Source: Dallia pectoralis
Lineage: Eukaryota; Chordata; Actinopteri; Esociformes; Umbridae
Reading direction: 5' to 3'
NCBI GenBank assembly: GCA_029465975.1
Contig: CM055747.1
Coordinates: 6,723,436-6,787,435, forward strand
Length of the DNA: 64,000 nt
The notes under the pieces were generated by a model that was given only the letters and a program-made list of their open reading frames with translations, was not told the origin of the DNA and did no database searches. This document shows, in pieces, positions 1-10,449 of this stretch (position 1 is its first letter; each line of letters starts with the position of its first letter). The position numbers and the translations under genes were made by a program.

Positions 1-797
1 CGGAATAATGCGCAGTTTCTTTCTGACATTGGTTAAGGTGCAACATACAAGTCCACGTCTATTGCTCCCGGTTGCGTCCAGCCGGACACGGACAGCGCCC
101 AGGCTGACTGCAGCATCCACCATCTCCCTATATTGATGCATATATGCAAGGCTATATATGCCAGGCTATATCGAGACCAGACGCCACCGGGCTTGACCTA
201 TAAAGGAGCGCCAGTCACTTCAGGTAAAAGCGACGGATGTATTTGATACACATTTATTCGATATTATTATGTTTATTTGTGTATTTGCAGTCATCAATCC
301 ATCAGTCATTGTTGGATTTCGCACATTTTCCCGTTTGAGACGCATTAATGATCACATATATTTCATCTGTATTTTGTATCAATGGTTTGGCGCAGTGCAC
401 TTTTAGCTCAGACCGCATGGGGGCGTATGCCTGACCACGCTGCATCCTATATGCTTTGCTTTGTGCGTGTTGGTTTGTAGACGTTTGTAGACTGAGAGCA
501 AATTGTATATCCACTTCATGTTTGGTCGATTTCTCCTTGGGGTTATTTGCTGGAAGTATTGAGGTGTTCATGATGTATGAAATGTGAAGGAATGTGTATG
601 TGGGTGACTTCAGTTCTTTAGTTGAAGAAATGTCTACAGGGTAATGATAGTTCAATTTCAAATCCCAGGTCCGGGTTCAACTGTTTTTGGTCTGCCGACT
701 GCTGACTGTATGGTGGTGGTAACCCGGACAAGCTTATGGCTGTTTCCCCCTGGTGCCAAAAACCGCCCCTGCCTAAATCGTACCTAAAACGCTTAAA
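1..797. other. intergenic, nothing recognised
   Basis: No open frame here resembles a known family and there is no convincing splice-site pair. The stretch from about 655 to 780 has a pyrimidine-rich, repeat-like look, but I cannot assign it. It is the sequence into which the hAT-like element starting at 805 inserted. Confidence 0.5.
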
Positions 798-804
798 CAA
801 TAGG

Positions 805-2405
805 CAGGGTTGCCAACTTTGGGACTCCGGCTGCAGTGAGACTCTGTAAAATTCTAAAATTGCGCATGAGCTTGCAGAGGAAATGTTTGGTGAACCTAAC
901 CCTAATTAAAAATATTTCAGTCCTTGTTTACTGTGTATAAACCCTGATTTAGGCAAAATAATAATATAATGATGGCTGATGTTTTTGTTCTTGCAGAACC
1001 ATATTTCTTGGTAATTTTAGAATCGGGAAAGCATTCTTTGAATAGCGGGCTGAGGTGGTCTGTGAAGGCTAATGGGATGTTGTGGCTGACCAGGGTCACT
1101 GCCACTTTGGCCTCTGCCCTTCTAGCCTGTAAAACAATTACGAGTTTACATGTGTAGTAGAATATGCATAAATAAAGCACACGCATTAAGAGATTGCATT
1201 CAAATTATCACCTGAGTGTCCAGATTCATTTCTTCAGCCTTCGAATAAACAAATCTCTCAATTATTTTGGTGCTGTCAAGAACTTTTTGTTTTTTGATGT
1301 GGTTCTCCCTGGTGATATGCCGCTGCACATCTGCCCTGCCCTGGTGCCTGCACTCTAACTCATGCCGGGAGACTTCACACCAAAAGTGAAATTCAGTTGT
1401 GCCTGGTTTTATGAAAGGCCATTCTTTACACCAGACACTGCTACATTTTGAGTTGTACACAGCGGCCCCTGACTTTGCTTTTCTTTACTGCTGGATAGAA
1501 GAATGCTCTTTGCTTGCATCTTCCTTCTGCTCCTGCACCTCCACCTACTTCTCCCCATCCTTCTCCTCATCCTTCTCCTCCACTCTTTTCTCTATCTAAA
1601 AAGGTAGGCTGTTAAAACCTGCAGCTTTAAAATGACATGCTAGCCTAATCATAACACAGCTTCATTAATTACATGCCTAGATGTTCCTGTGCTAACATTG
1701 GTAAGACATGTTGAGTTGTGGTGGGGTATCAGGTATAGGGCACACTGTCCATATTTTAATTAATAGGGTAGCCTAAGGTAACATGTGTTTTTGCTAAAAA
1801 AAAACAAAAAACTGAACATAATAAATGATGTGACAAGCTTACCTGCTGAAGCTCTTGACTTTTCTCTCCATGTCCATCCTTCTTCCGTTTGAAATAGCTC
1901 AGCAAGCTCATCTAACAAAACGTAATTTCTACCATGAGCCTATTTTTATTAAGCTATCAGCTAGCCCACATAACGCACGTCAGACAACGTTTGCAACTAA
2001 AGTTTAACTCTCCGCACACAGAGTCTGCTAAGGCAAGGCTGTAGTGACAAGGCACACCATTTTATTATCCGCTTACCTTAATTGTCATGCAAACTTTTAA
2101 TCGCGCATCAGTTGGGTCGGGCTCCTAACCATGATTCTCTCTGAACTTTTCACACGCAACTGACGTATCCGGTGACGTATCAGGTTCAAGGTTTCAGCGA
2201 ATCAACAATCAGAGAATATTGCAATGAGAACGTTGTAGACAGAATGTGTTACGGCTGAGGGCTTTAACCTCCTCTCCTGTTAATACGATGTGGTCTAGTC
2301 TAGTCTGTCATTAACAGGAAATTAGCGGATTGAAAGGGGAACATTTAGATTTTGGCGTGACATTTCTTGCTTGTGCGTGAGAGCGTGAGATTGATGGCAA
2401 CCCTG
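805..2405 (-). mobile_element. hAT-like DNA transposon, internally deleted
   Basis: The left end begins CAGGGTTGCC and the right end finishes GGCAACCCTG, a perfect 10-bp terminal inverted repeat. Both ends are flanked by the same 7 bases, CAATAGG (798-804 and 2406-2412), read as the target-site duplication; hAT elements normally make 8 bp, so one base may have been lost or misassigned. Inside, on the minus strand, is a truncated multi-exon gene whose protein resembles the N-terminal zinc-finger part of hAT-derived fish proteins. The element is only 1.6 kb and has no catalytic domain, so it is a non-autonomous remnant. The right end is rich in GCGTGAGA-type motifs, typical of subterminal repeats; the left subterminal sequence differs. 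Confidence 0.72.
917..1911 (-). pseudogene. truncated hAT transposase-like gene, three exons
   Basis: Three minus-strand exons can be read. Exon 1 (1911-1843) starts with ATG and encodes 23 residues beginning MSLLSYFKRKK, ending at a canonical GTAAGC donor. Exon 2 (about 1490-1212) carries a zinc-finger-like block (WCKEWPF, then FHFWCEVS, CRHQGRADVQRHI) and ends CAG|GTGATA. Exon 3 starts at 1126 after TTTTACAG and continues in phase 0 with RRAEAKVAVTLVSHNIPLAF, then FPDSKITKKYG and RTKTSAI, before a stop at 917. This order matches what I recall of hAT/ZMYM-type transposase-derived proteins in fish, where a C2H2/BED-like finger is followed by an FPDS...RTKT block and then a long catalytic region. 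That region is missing here. The start of exon 2 is uncertain: the upstream GAG-rich stretch (about 1500-1597) is interrupted by stops, suggesting a frameshift. Probably a decayed gene carried by the transposon. Confidence 0.62.
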
Positions 2406-2450
2406 CAATAGGCTATACAATTAATATGTCCGGCTATGGTAGGCTATGTC

Positions 2451-2457
2451 TATAAAA
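2451..2457 (+). promoter_or_regulatory. possible TATA box of the Thy-1-like gene
   Basis: TATAAAA lies 45 bp after the end of the hAT-like element and about 140 bp before a strong splice donor (AAG|GTATGT at 2590/2591). The spacing fits a TATA-driven promoter followed by a short non-coding first exon, the usual layout of THY1. There is no transcript evidence, and the link to the coding exons 1 kb downstream is inferred. Confidence 0.35.
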
Positions 2458-2480
2458 ACATCTCTTTACCGAAATTATAC

Positions 2481-2590
2481 AAACCCGAAAGTAAATATTC
2501 CACCACAAACGAGGAGAGAAAAAGCGGTCGAACGAAGGCAAAAGGCAAAAAATATATATTGTTTTAGCACCTGGCTGTTAGAGGCACAAG
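2481..2590 (+). other. possible 5' non-coding exon (Thy-1-like gene)
   Basis: The segment lies about 30 bp downstream of the TATA box and ends in AAG followed by GTATGT, close to the donor consensus. It has no useful open frame, which is compatible with a 5' UTR exon. The start coordinate is only the expected distance from the TATA box. The exon carrying the start codon and signal peptide should lie between 2591 and 3574; I could not identify it with confidence (ATG-led hydrophobic stretches at 2623 and 2842 lack a matching donor phase). Confidence 0.3.
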
Positions 2591-3574
2591 GTATGTTAGT
2601 TTGTATTTTATTTCTTTGACAAATGTTTATAACTTGGGTTACTTTGTGGTGTGCCGTTTTATGGTTCTGCAGAGATTGGAGAAGTTAGCAAGTTAAGTCA
2701 ACATCGACATATGTAGTTGGCGTTGCCTGGTTATGTGCCTGTTGTGTAACATCACATGAAACAGTGTAGTTTGAGTGATACCACAGTGAAGTGGATGTAA
2801 AGGAATGTTTCGAAGAAGCAGCACTTTATATATTAATTTGATGTTTCATTATGACTTATGTTGGTGTCTGCTAATAGAGTTAGTAAATACTGGAAGGTAA
2901 ATACTAGCTACAGCATAAAACCACTCAAGTGTAGATTGTCAATGAGTTGTGGGGAAACTGTTAATTGAGGCACTTCATGATGTACTGTATGTAAGGTAAG
3001 AGTGTTGTGTTCCTTGTTTTTCTTAGCTCTTACGGTGGTTCAAGATAAGGAAAGTAACAATAAAGCTTTCTGAATCATCAGTGATAAAGAGCCAGACCGT
3101 TATTCAAAACTCCATGAATAACGAGCAGGGCAATGATGATGACCTTTTTCCCGTTTCAGCGCCGGCTGCACGTGTACAATAGACAGATCCGGTAGGCCCC
3201 ATGGAGTCGCAGATCTCTGCTCCGGCCTGGTTCCTTCTAGGTAGGCTAATGCGTTATTATCAAAAGCCTGTGCAAAAGCATTGAAGACTTTGCCTATTGG
3301 TAGAATTGCGGTCGGTTGGGCTATTTCCCAAGCTTTAAGGAAGAAAACACTAGGTTCCTTGATCATGTTACACTTTATAAATCTACAGCTGCATTTCATT
3401 GAATGGCGTTTTTAATTGCATTCAGGAAATTACAGTCTAGAGTATTACACAGTGTGTGTGCTCTATTACGCAGCTTTAAACTTTAAAAAATGTGTTTATC
3501 TTTGAGTGTAATTCGGCAAACAGTTTTGCCATAGTGTTGTCGATTAAATATAATTTGATTTTTGCATGCGACAG

Positions 3575-4611
3575 TATTGGTCCCTGCAACCTCCGGGTTC
3601 TTTTGGACGCCTCGGGGACCTCAGATGTACCCCTGCCTCACCTATATGGAGCACAACCTGCGCGTGGACTGTGAGTTTCCTTTAGAAGACAATCCATCAC
3701 ACCTCGGCCCCTACTGCGAGTACAAACAGGACAGTCGCCTGGTGAGAGTTCATTGATATATATGGATTTTAGTTTAGCCTTATTTTTTTCTATCAATCTC
3801 TATTTAGTTCTGTCTGCCATTGAGACACCTATTCACACATTTATGTAAGGGATATTTATGGTTTTTCTTCAAATAACTGTGGTTTATCTACTTGCCTAAT
3901 TAGATTCAGTTGTGGGTACTAGAAAGTGCATGAACATGATTTCTTTTAAATTCTCTAAATGAGTCTTGCCGTACTCTGAAAGTGTCCCTTCACCTCCATC
4001 TAACAAGCCAAAAAAAATCCCTAATGTATTTTTATTTCCACTTACTACTTAAAATAGGTGGGAAGCACCTACCCCAACGCTGTGAATCTGGTGTCCACAG
4101 ACAACCGGAGGAAGGCCAACGTGAGCCTGTTCAACCCGACCCTGTGCCGCCTCATCTGGGCACCGATGGCAGACGACAAGCCCTACACCTACACATGCAG
4201 GGTGTACCAGGGGTCGAGCTGGAAGGAAAACAGCATGGCTGTACACCCGCGTGAGTAATTATCGTGGGCTGGGAGAAGAAAAACCAGGGACAGCGTGGGA
4301 GGGAAGGAAATAGCCAATGTTCACTGGTGCGAACGTCAAGGGAGAAGTTTAGCATTGTCGTCCTTAGATGTGTCCACACGTTAGGATCAGTAAAATAAGA
4401 ACCGGGCCTTGGATAAACTAATTTATTCCATAAATTGAAATATGATGCATCTGTATTTGTTGGTGTGTTTGTATTGAGCCAATGCTTTTCTTTTCTCTCC
4501 TCAGGACATCTCCTAATCTGCTCTGCGCTCAGCGTGACGATCCATTCCGCGCTATTGCTTCTGTCACTCGGGGCGTCGTTTCCCGTCGCTACGGGGCATC
4601 TCTCTCCTTGA
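3575..4611 (+). CDS. Thy-1 (CD90)-like GPI-anchored Ig protein, partial
   Basis: Three exons join in phase. Exon A (3575-3741) starts after GCGACAG in phase 1 and ends CTG|GTGAGA in phase 0. Exon B (4058-4250) starts after AAAATAG and ends CCGC|GTGAGT in phase 1. Exon C (4505-4611) starts after CTCTCCTCAG and ends in TGA. The joined 155-residue fragment has the Thy-1 layout: CLTYMEHNLRVDC (compare the CL...LRLDC start of the mature Thy-1 Ig domain), an N-glycosylation site in KANVSLF, a closing YTYTCRVY cysteine strand, and a hydrophobic C-terminal tail (SALLLLSLGASF) ending in the residues GHLSP, as expected of a GPI-attachment signal. Extra cysteines (GPYCEY, TLCRL) could form a second disulphide. 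Known role of the family: a small cell-surface Ig glycoprotein on neurons and lymphoid cells. The signal-peptide exon is not found, so the model lacks its 5' end. A true THY1 orthologue and a fish-specific Thy-1-like paralogue cannot be told apart here. Confidence 0.62.
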
Positions 4612-6040
4612 CCTGTCTTTGTTCAGAGAGCTAGGTATTATCACGGTTGTAGACCAATTTCCATAGAGTTCACACACAGTTTAGAATGTTCCGGTATGCG
4701 TGTTCACAAGTGTAATGAAAGGGACGGATACCAATGAGACAATAGGACATGGGGACCTGGGAGATGAGACAGACTGGGAGTTCATATTCATATTTCTCTG
4801 ATTCCTTCAACGAGTCAATCAATCCATTTCATTCTGCTAGGTCCATTCTATACAATTGAGGGTTTGTCCTTTGTTAAGCAGGCAAAAAAATTCTAGAATG
4901 CAGCTGATTGGTTGTCATCCAAGCAAGCATCAGAATTCAATGTTGTTTTTTTACCTCAACATAGCGTGAAACGCACATGCACGCAATAGCCCGAATGTAA
5001 GATAGTTTAGCTGGGAGAGCTGAGGAGCTGAGGATTCAAAATACTTTCCTTACAGCATCAGCCCCCCCCACCCCAGACACAAGTTTCCATCACATCCCCA
5101 TTGTTTGGATTGAGTTCCAATAACCTCTTCACCTCATGTATCCCTGTAGCATTAAGGAGATTGAGGGTGAATAGCATCTCTACTATACCGGAGTGAGCGT
5201 TTGGATACCAGCCTCTAATTCAAGTGGCACTCCTAGGCAATCAATCAGGTGCTCAGCTCCTTTCGGAAATTAGAGGGTTTGTTTTAACCATTCGATAATT
5301 GGCAACGGATCCACTCTCAGACGCATTGACTTTCGATCTCACTGGGTGTGTTCACACAGGCAGGCTAATTCTACATTTTCTCCTCATAACTTAATCTTTT
5401 GACCAGTCAGGTTTCCAGCAAACAAACAAACCTCTTAAAAAAGTCACACGTTTTAGTCATAAAAGCATTCATCGATATAGCCTGTGAATTCATATGGTGC
5501 TCTTTCTAGTTTTTGTTGTGTTCACAACTGTGGCGAGCCCTGTTGTTGCCATGTGTATTCTGTATGATAGAAGTTCAGGGTTTGCTACATTATGCATGAA
5601 AGGAAGAATAGATATTTTGCGATATGCCAACGTTTTTGCACTGTTAACAGCAATGCCGTTGAGTGTTCAATACCCATCAGTTGCGTATTTTAATTTTGAT
5701 GTAAAGCCTCAACTAGCCTATTCATTCAGTAATCCTTAAAAGGTTAATTCCTTACAAAGTTTTGTAATAAAAAACATTTTTCGAAAATGCTGACCAATTT
5801 ATCTTAGCGAATAAATTATTGACATGTTGATGAGATGAGCAAATGGAGTTCAGCTAGGATTGGCCATTTATGGCAGGACAGACGCTGCATTATATGGAGA
5901 TCTGCTGATCAACATTTGTCCCCAAGTAGATGTTATTGAATCTTAGGAAGTTGTTCTGTATCCAATGTTCTACCCGACCTAGACAATTGGACAAATATTT
6001 TGCGTCAGTTCTGGTTATAATTCAGACCTGTGTGTCATTT
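4612..6040. other. 3' UTR and intergenic sequence
   Basis: This follows the Thy-1-like stop codon and probably includes its 3' UTR. A C-run near 5062 and AT-rich sequence are present. The 81-codon open frame at 5494-5739 has a hydrophobic start but no homology I recognise and no splice support, so I do not call it. Confidence 0.4.
5766..5771 (+). terminator. candidate polyadenylation signal, Thy-1-like gene
   Basis: AATAAA occurs 1.15 kb after the stop codon and is a plausible 3' end. A second AATAAA lies near 5813. Neither is verified, and chance AATAAA is common in AT-rich sequence. Confidence 0.25.
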
Positions 6041-6042
6041 GC

Positions 6043-6246
6043 TTAACTGGACACAGCGGTTTCTGAAGTTCTGGTCAAGTACATCGGGAAGAGAATGGGT
6101 CCTCGCATTGAGCCTTGTGGGACACGACATATTATAATAAACTCCTCTAAACTTTTCTGATCAGGATGAAATACTGGGAGCACCTCAGAAAGTATACTTA
6201 CATCTGTGCCCATCTTCTTCACACATGTTTTACAGCTTACTGTCAT
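6043..6246 (-). mobile_element. LINE reverse-transcriptase relic
   Basis: A minus-strand open frame contains RVPQGSMRGPILFPMYL, which matches the conserved reverse-transcriptase motif usually written GVPQGSxLGPxLF. Only this motif and a few flanking residues remain; the downstream YxDD active-site box is absent. It is too short to place in a LINE clade. Confidence 0.45.
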
Positions 6247-6780
6247 CTCGTTTTAATGCTGCACAGCTTCTCAGTGAACTATAGGTAGGACAAATTAATT
6301 TAATGTTTCACATGATTATATACCAAGTTTAAAAGTTAAAGTACTGTTATACATATCTACTTCTAGAGGGCAGATCTGTCAAGTTATTGAATGTGTCTGG
6401 ATTTAATTGTCTGTATGGAGCAGAGCTAAACTGTAGATATAGTTGTCAACTTCTTATAGTTTAATAGCTCATGTTTTCTAATGTGTCTAAAGCTGGGATT
6501 GCTCCAATAATGATGAAGTTTGGCGTTTCTTCACAAATGTATGTGGGGATGTTGACATGTAGTCAAACAGATTCTGAAAGTCAATGGCGGACATACCAGA
6601 CTTACCTTCTGTAAATTCAATGGGAATTATGGAATCTCCTCTAAAAACAACACTAGAGAAAGTAGGAAAAATACATTGGATAATGACATTACTAATACAC
6701 ATAACAAATGACATTTGTTTAGCGCTTTTCATTTCCCAACAATAATATATGTAAATTGCTTGAAATAAAATATTAAAACT

Positions 6781-6912
6781 GTGATCAGAAAGTATGCAGA
6801 CCATTTGATGTTCTTTACATTTTGTTGTGATTGACATTTATAATTGATTAATATTCTTTAGGACATTAATCTAAACACAAGTACCCCATAATAACAAAGT
6901 GAGTCAGAAATA
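6781..6912 (+). mobile_element. Tc1-like transposon terminus (relic)
   Basis: The segment runs from AGAAAGTATGCAGACC through ACATTTTGTTGTGATTG to ACCCCATAATAACAAAGTGA. This is the familiar terminal sequence of a Tc1-like family abundant in fish (consensus style: cagacccctt..., acattttgtt..., accccataatgacaaagtg). No transposase is attached. A related copy in the opposite orientation is at 43640-43745. Confidence 0.55.
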
Positions 6913-6958
6913 TGGGCGAGATTATTTCATATTTAAACTAAAATATCTAATTTTCATA

Positions 6959-7345
6959 CATTACCGTTTAAAAGTTTTGGGTCACTTTGAAATGACCTTG
7001 TATTGAAAAGTAAAGCACATTGTCTGTCCATTAAAAAAACATCAAATTGACATAAAATCAAAACAACCCATTGTTCTACAAGATCAACTTCCTTGGCAAT
7101 ATCCATGCCTACTTGTTTCTGGCCATTTTTAGCTTGTTTTGGAACCTGAGGCTGTTGCCCAAGAAACTGAAAAAATCTGAAGGCCCGTTTTATTGCTTTT
7201 CTCAACTGAGCTAACATCATTTCTAAAGGGAGGATGATCATAAGTCTTTTAAAAGTCTAAACTTGAATTTAAATTAACAAACCCAACGTGCCGTTCGAAC
7301 AAACAAAGAAATTTTTAAGCGACCCCAACATTTTGAACGGTAGTG
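6959..7345. mobile_element. Tc1-type MITE with terminal inverted repeats
   Basis: The left end CATTACCGTTTAAAAGTTTT and the right end (read on the minus strand) CACTACCGTTCAAAATGTTG are clear inverted repeats continuing for about 43 bp with mismatches. Both ends abut TA (6957-6958 and 7346-7347), the target site of Tc1/mariner elements. The 387-bp interior has no transposase. The same terminus (CTACCGTTCAAAAGCTTGGG) opens the larger element at about 53750, so the two are probably related members of one family. Confidence 0.72.
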
Positions 7346-7347
7346 TA

Positions 7348-7382
7348 TGGTGTGTGTATATATATATATATTTATATACATC
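7348..7382. repeat. (TA)n/(TG)n microsatellite
   Basis: A short alternating tract of TG then TA dinucleotides immediately follows the right TA of the MITE. It may have grown from that insertion boundary. Confidence 0.6.
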
Positions 7383-7689
7383 GTATTCATATACACACAC
7401 GCAATACATAAAAGCAACAGTCATCATTAACATCACATGCTAGCACTGCACTAGCTGTTTTGCCTACAGGCTCATTCAATGCTACTGGGTCACTGATGAA
7501 ACCTTTGCTTCTCTTATATTGCACTTGGTACATAGCATATTTCTGTATTGAATTCTTTGCAAATTGAGATTTGTCGATGTGATATCTGTACAAATTGTTT
7601 TTGCAAAGTCACACACTGCTTTCACTTTCACTTTCTTGCCATTAAATGAGTGTCTATGGAATCAAAACCCCATGCATTCAGATTTAGAT

Positions 7690-7815
7690 AGTTGGAGTTA
7701 TAACAATCAGGATAAAACACGGCTAGGGAAGAATTTAGGAGGAAACATAGAGAGGAACCAGTCTTTTGAGGTGTGAGCAGTCCTCTTCTTGCTGTGCCGG
7801 ATGAATAACAGTGAT
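7690..7815 (+). repeat. interspersed repeat fragment
   Basis: The words AGGAGGAAACATAGAGAGGA, ACCAGTCTTTTGAGG and CAGTCCTCTTCTTGCTGTGC resemble a dispersed repeat I know from pike and salmonid sequence (style: agaggaaccaggctctgaggggtggccagtcctcttctggctg). It is a diverged fragment of roughly 100 bp with no coding potential. The identification is from memory of the family and should be checked. Confidence 0.4.
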
Positions 7816-7997
7816 TCTACCTTTATAATATGCACATGAAGTCGATAACAAAAAGTCTACACACCACAACATAAAAGTGTTTTCTATGATAAGAAAAAAA
7901 TCTGACAAATCATGTCAGAACATTTTCACCTTTAATGTGACCAATAATGTGAACAATTCAATGATGTTTTCAGTCCAACATCTCCATAATGGTATGA

Positions 7998-8012
7998 GCT
8001 GCCATCTTGTGG
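7998..8012 (-). promoter_or_regulatory. CTCF-type motif (minus)
   Basis: On the minus strand the sequence reads CCACAAGATGGCAGC, a close match to the CTCF core (CCACNAGRKGGCAGC style). It lies between the Thy-1-like gene and LHFPL6 and points away from the second motif at 9490. Confidence 0.45.
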
Positions 8013-9489
8013 GAGGCATTGAGCCTGAAGACGCCTCTCCATGGTTGCATTACCCAAGGAATCTGAGTGTATCACACAGGAAACGGTGCATCCGGTCGGA
8101 AATGCTGTTCCCTTACGATGTTCCGATAGTCCAATTCCTCGATACACACTGCCAAATGGATTCAGGAGTGGTTTTGTTAACGCGGGGGTTAATGAGTAAC
8201 ATGTAAATGAGTAACATGTAAAATAAATCTATACAGTTCCGGGAGACTGAGAGCAACAAAAAAGTTGTCATAACAGATGCAACTCTGTTTGGTTTTAATT
8301 ATATATTCCAATGTGGAGTGCTTTTACTGTTAATATTAAATCCGGTTTTGCATAAAGAAATGTACTGTATCTCAAACAAAATAATTGTGTTAAAATAATG
8401 GTATACAGTTCCTTTATATTTCAGCCTAAAATAATACTTATTGTTTGTGTTTTATATTTTTTCAATTCACTTTTGATTCGTTTTATGAAGGGTACCAACA
8501 CTTTTTGAGATGACCGCATGTAGTTGGACAGCAGATCACTATCATCATAATATCAACAAGCTGTTATTATGATATTACCTGCTTTTTAGGTTGCATTAGG
8601 GGTTTATTATTAGTGTTAGGCATTTAGGATATGGGTATGGTTTTGATATGGGTTACATTTAGCGCAAGTGCATTGTTGAAGTTATACTAATAGTGTATAG
8701 ATAGTCTGCAGAGCTGGAGCAATTTTCTTTCCAAATAAAGTGTCCAAAAATGGTTCAATTGTAAAGATGCAACCTTTGACTTTTTTTACATAACATTTAT
8801 TTATTTTTAATCTCTGATCTCGGGCTCAAGGTGTAATGTGTGGTTTATGTGCATGGTATAAACAGAGCAAAAATGGAAAGAAATATCCAATCAGAAAATT
8901 ACCAATGAGCACCAATCAAAATTTGAGGAAATCTGAAACAGTTGCATATTTCCCAGGGAGAGAACGCACATGAACATTGCCTTCATGCACAGTGCGGAAT
9001 TGTGGAAGATCAAAAACAACGCAATGCCTTATGGGATCCCACTTGGCAAGCTCCCACCACGAGCATTGAACAGTCAGGTTGTTTGATAAATAACAACGCA
9101 CCCACTATGATAATGTCACAGCAATCAAAACATTTTACAATTTTTCAACAATCAATCCAATATGATGGACTTGCAAAATTAACAGAGTACAGTACCCATG
9201 AGCTCAAATGTGTTATCTCACTATAAAATCTCAAAATGAACCCCTCCTTCCTCAATTCCACCCTGGTTCCTCCATTTAATTTATGTATTCATGCAAGCCT
9301 CTGACCTTTACACATTTGATGCGTTTACTAAACCCTGAACCACCCTCAGAGTTTTGTCAGCAACATTTGAGCACGAAAAACAGGGATAGGGGTCGGTTTG
9401 AGCTTCACAGATAGCTTACAGACTTCCGTTGATGCAGCAAAAAATTTGAATATTCTCACATGCTTCTCCATCTCGTTAAAGTAGACCAT

Positions 9490-9505
9490 CCACCAGGTGG
9501 CGCTA
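9490..9505 (+). promoter_or_regulatory. CTCF-type motif (plus)
   Basis: CCACCAGGTGGCGCTA differs from the canonical vertebrate CTCF core CCACCAGGGGGCGCTA at a single base. The surrounding sequence is AT-rich, so the motif stands out. Occupancy is inferred, not shown. Confidence 0.5.
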
Positions 9506-10449
9506 CAATTCTGCAGAGATTAACACAGTTGTGTGTAGGATTGTTATTAGTGTGCCTTTAAAATGCATGGATTTTTCTAACTGCCAAAACTGCCTATTTT
9601 TTTTATTTTTTTCTAATGAAATTAGTTGCAATTTTAATTAATGAACACATATGCTGACCGTGTAATTTTGTATACTTCGAGTCATCTGGCTAATCTTTGG
9701 CAGTTAATCACTAAACTACCCCTGCTGCATACATAATGAGACAAAGACAATTACACTCTAATTCAAGACGAACTCTCTAGATTGTTCTTGGTCATATGAC
9801 AGTGGTACATGCATGTGTTTTTATATATGGTTACTGATATTTATGGCATTTTAACGTAACACATATATGAACAAATGAACAAGTGCATAATATGTAAAAC
9901 ATGGTTTGGGGGAAGTTTATCACCCATAATCTGGTTGATTGTACATTCTTAGTTTATAATTATACATAATATATTACATAAACTGTACATTCTGCAATTA
10001 TACGATGCTTCCGTTCTCCACATATTCTCACTTCAGGGACCTGCCGTAATAATATATTAATAATAAATTAATTATTCATTATGTATTTTCCTGTGAATGT
10101 AATTATATATCTGGGCATTTTTACATTTATTTGTGCATTTATTTGATTTTAATTCTGTCAGGATTGATACCATATCCAAGGAGAATTATATGTGTATCCT
10201 TATAGTTGAGAGACGTGGTAGCTATTTGAGAGAAATAGGAAATACATTTATAATACTGTGTATAAGTATTAAAAAAGACATATAGTGGTAGAGGTGTAAC
10301 ATATTTATCGAGTTGAGCTGAGCAAAAGGGAAAGCAAACACATTTTAAGAGATACAGTGTCTGGGGGAAATATATATTGGTGTAATATTTATGGGGAAAT
10401 ATATATTCACAGGGTGTTTCAGGCTTTTTTATGTAAGAGGAATCTGGTA

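Larger units (their letters stand above)
7816..10449. other. intergenic sequence
   Basis: Apart from the two CTCF-type motifs I see only AT-rich unique-looking sequence. There is no open frame with recognisable homology and no convincing exon. A short tandem duplication, ATGAGTAACATGTAA twice, sits at about 8190-8220. Confidence 0.45.

Noticed and set aside
3100..3399. 99-codon minus-strand frame
   Set aside because: Lies in the 5' intron of the Thy-1-like gene on the opposite strand; no recognisable domain.
5494..5739. 81-codon frame with a hydrophobic start
   Set aside because: Lies in the probable 3' UTR of the Thy-1-like gene; no family resemblance and ordinary AT-rich composition.
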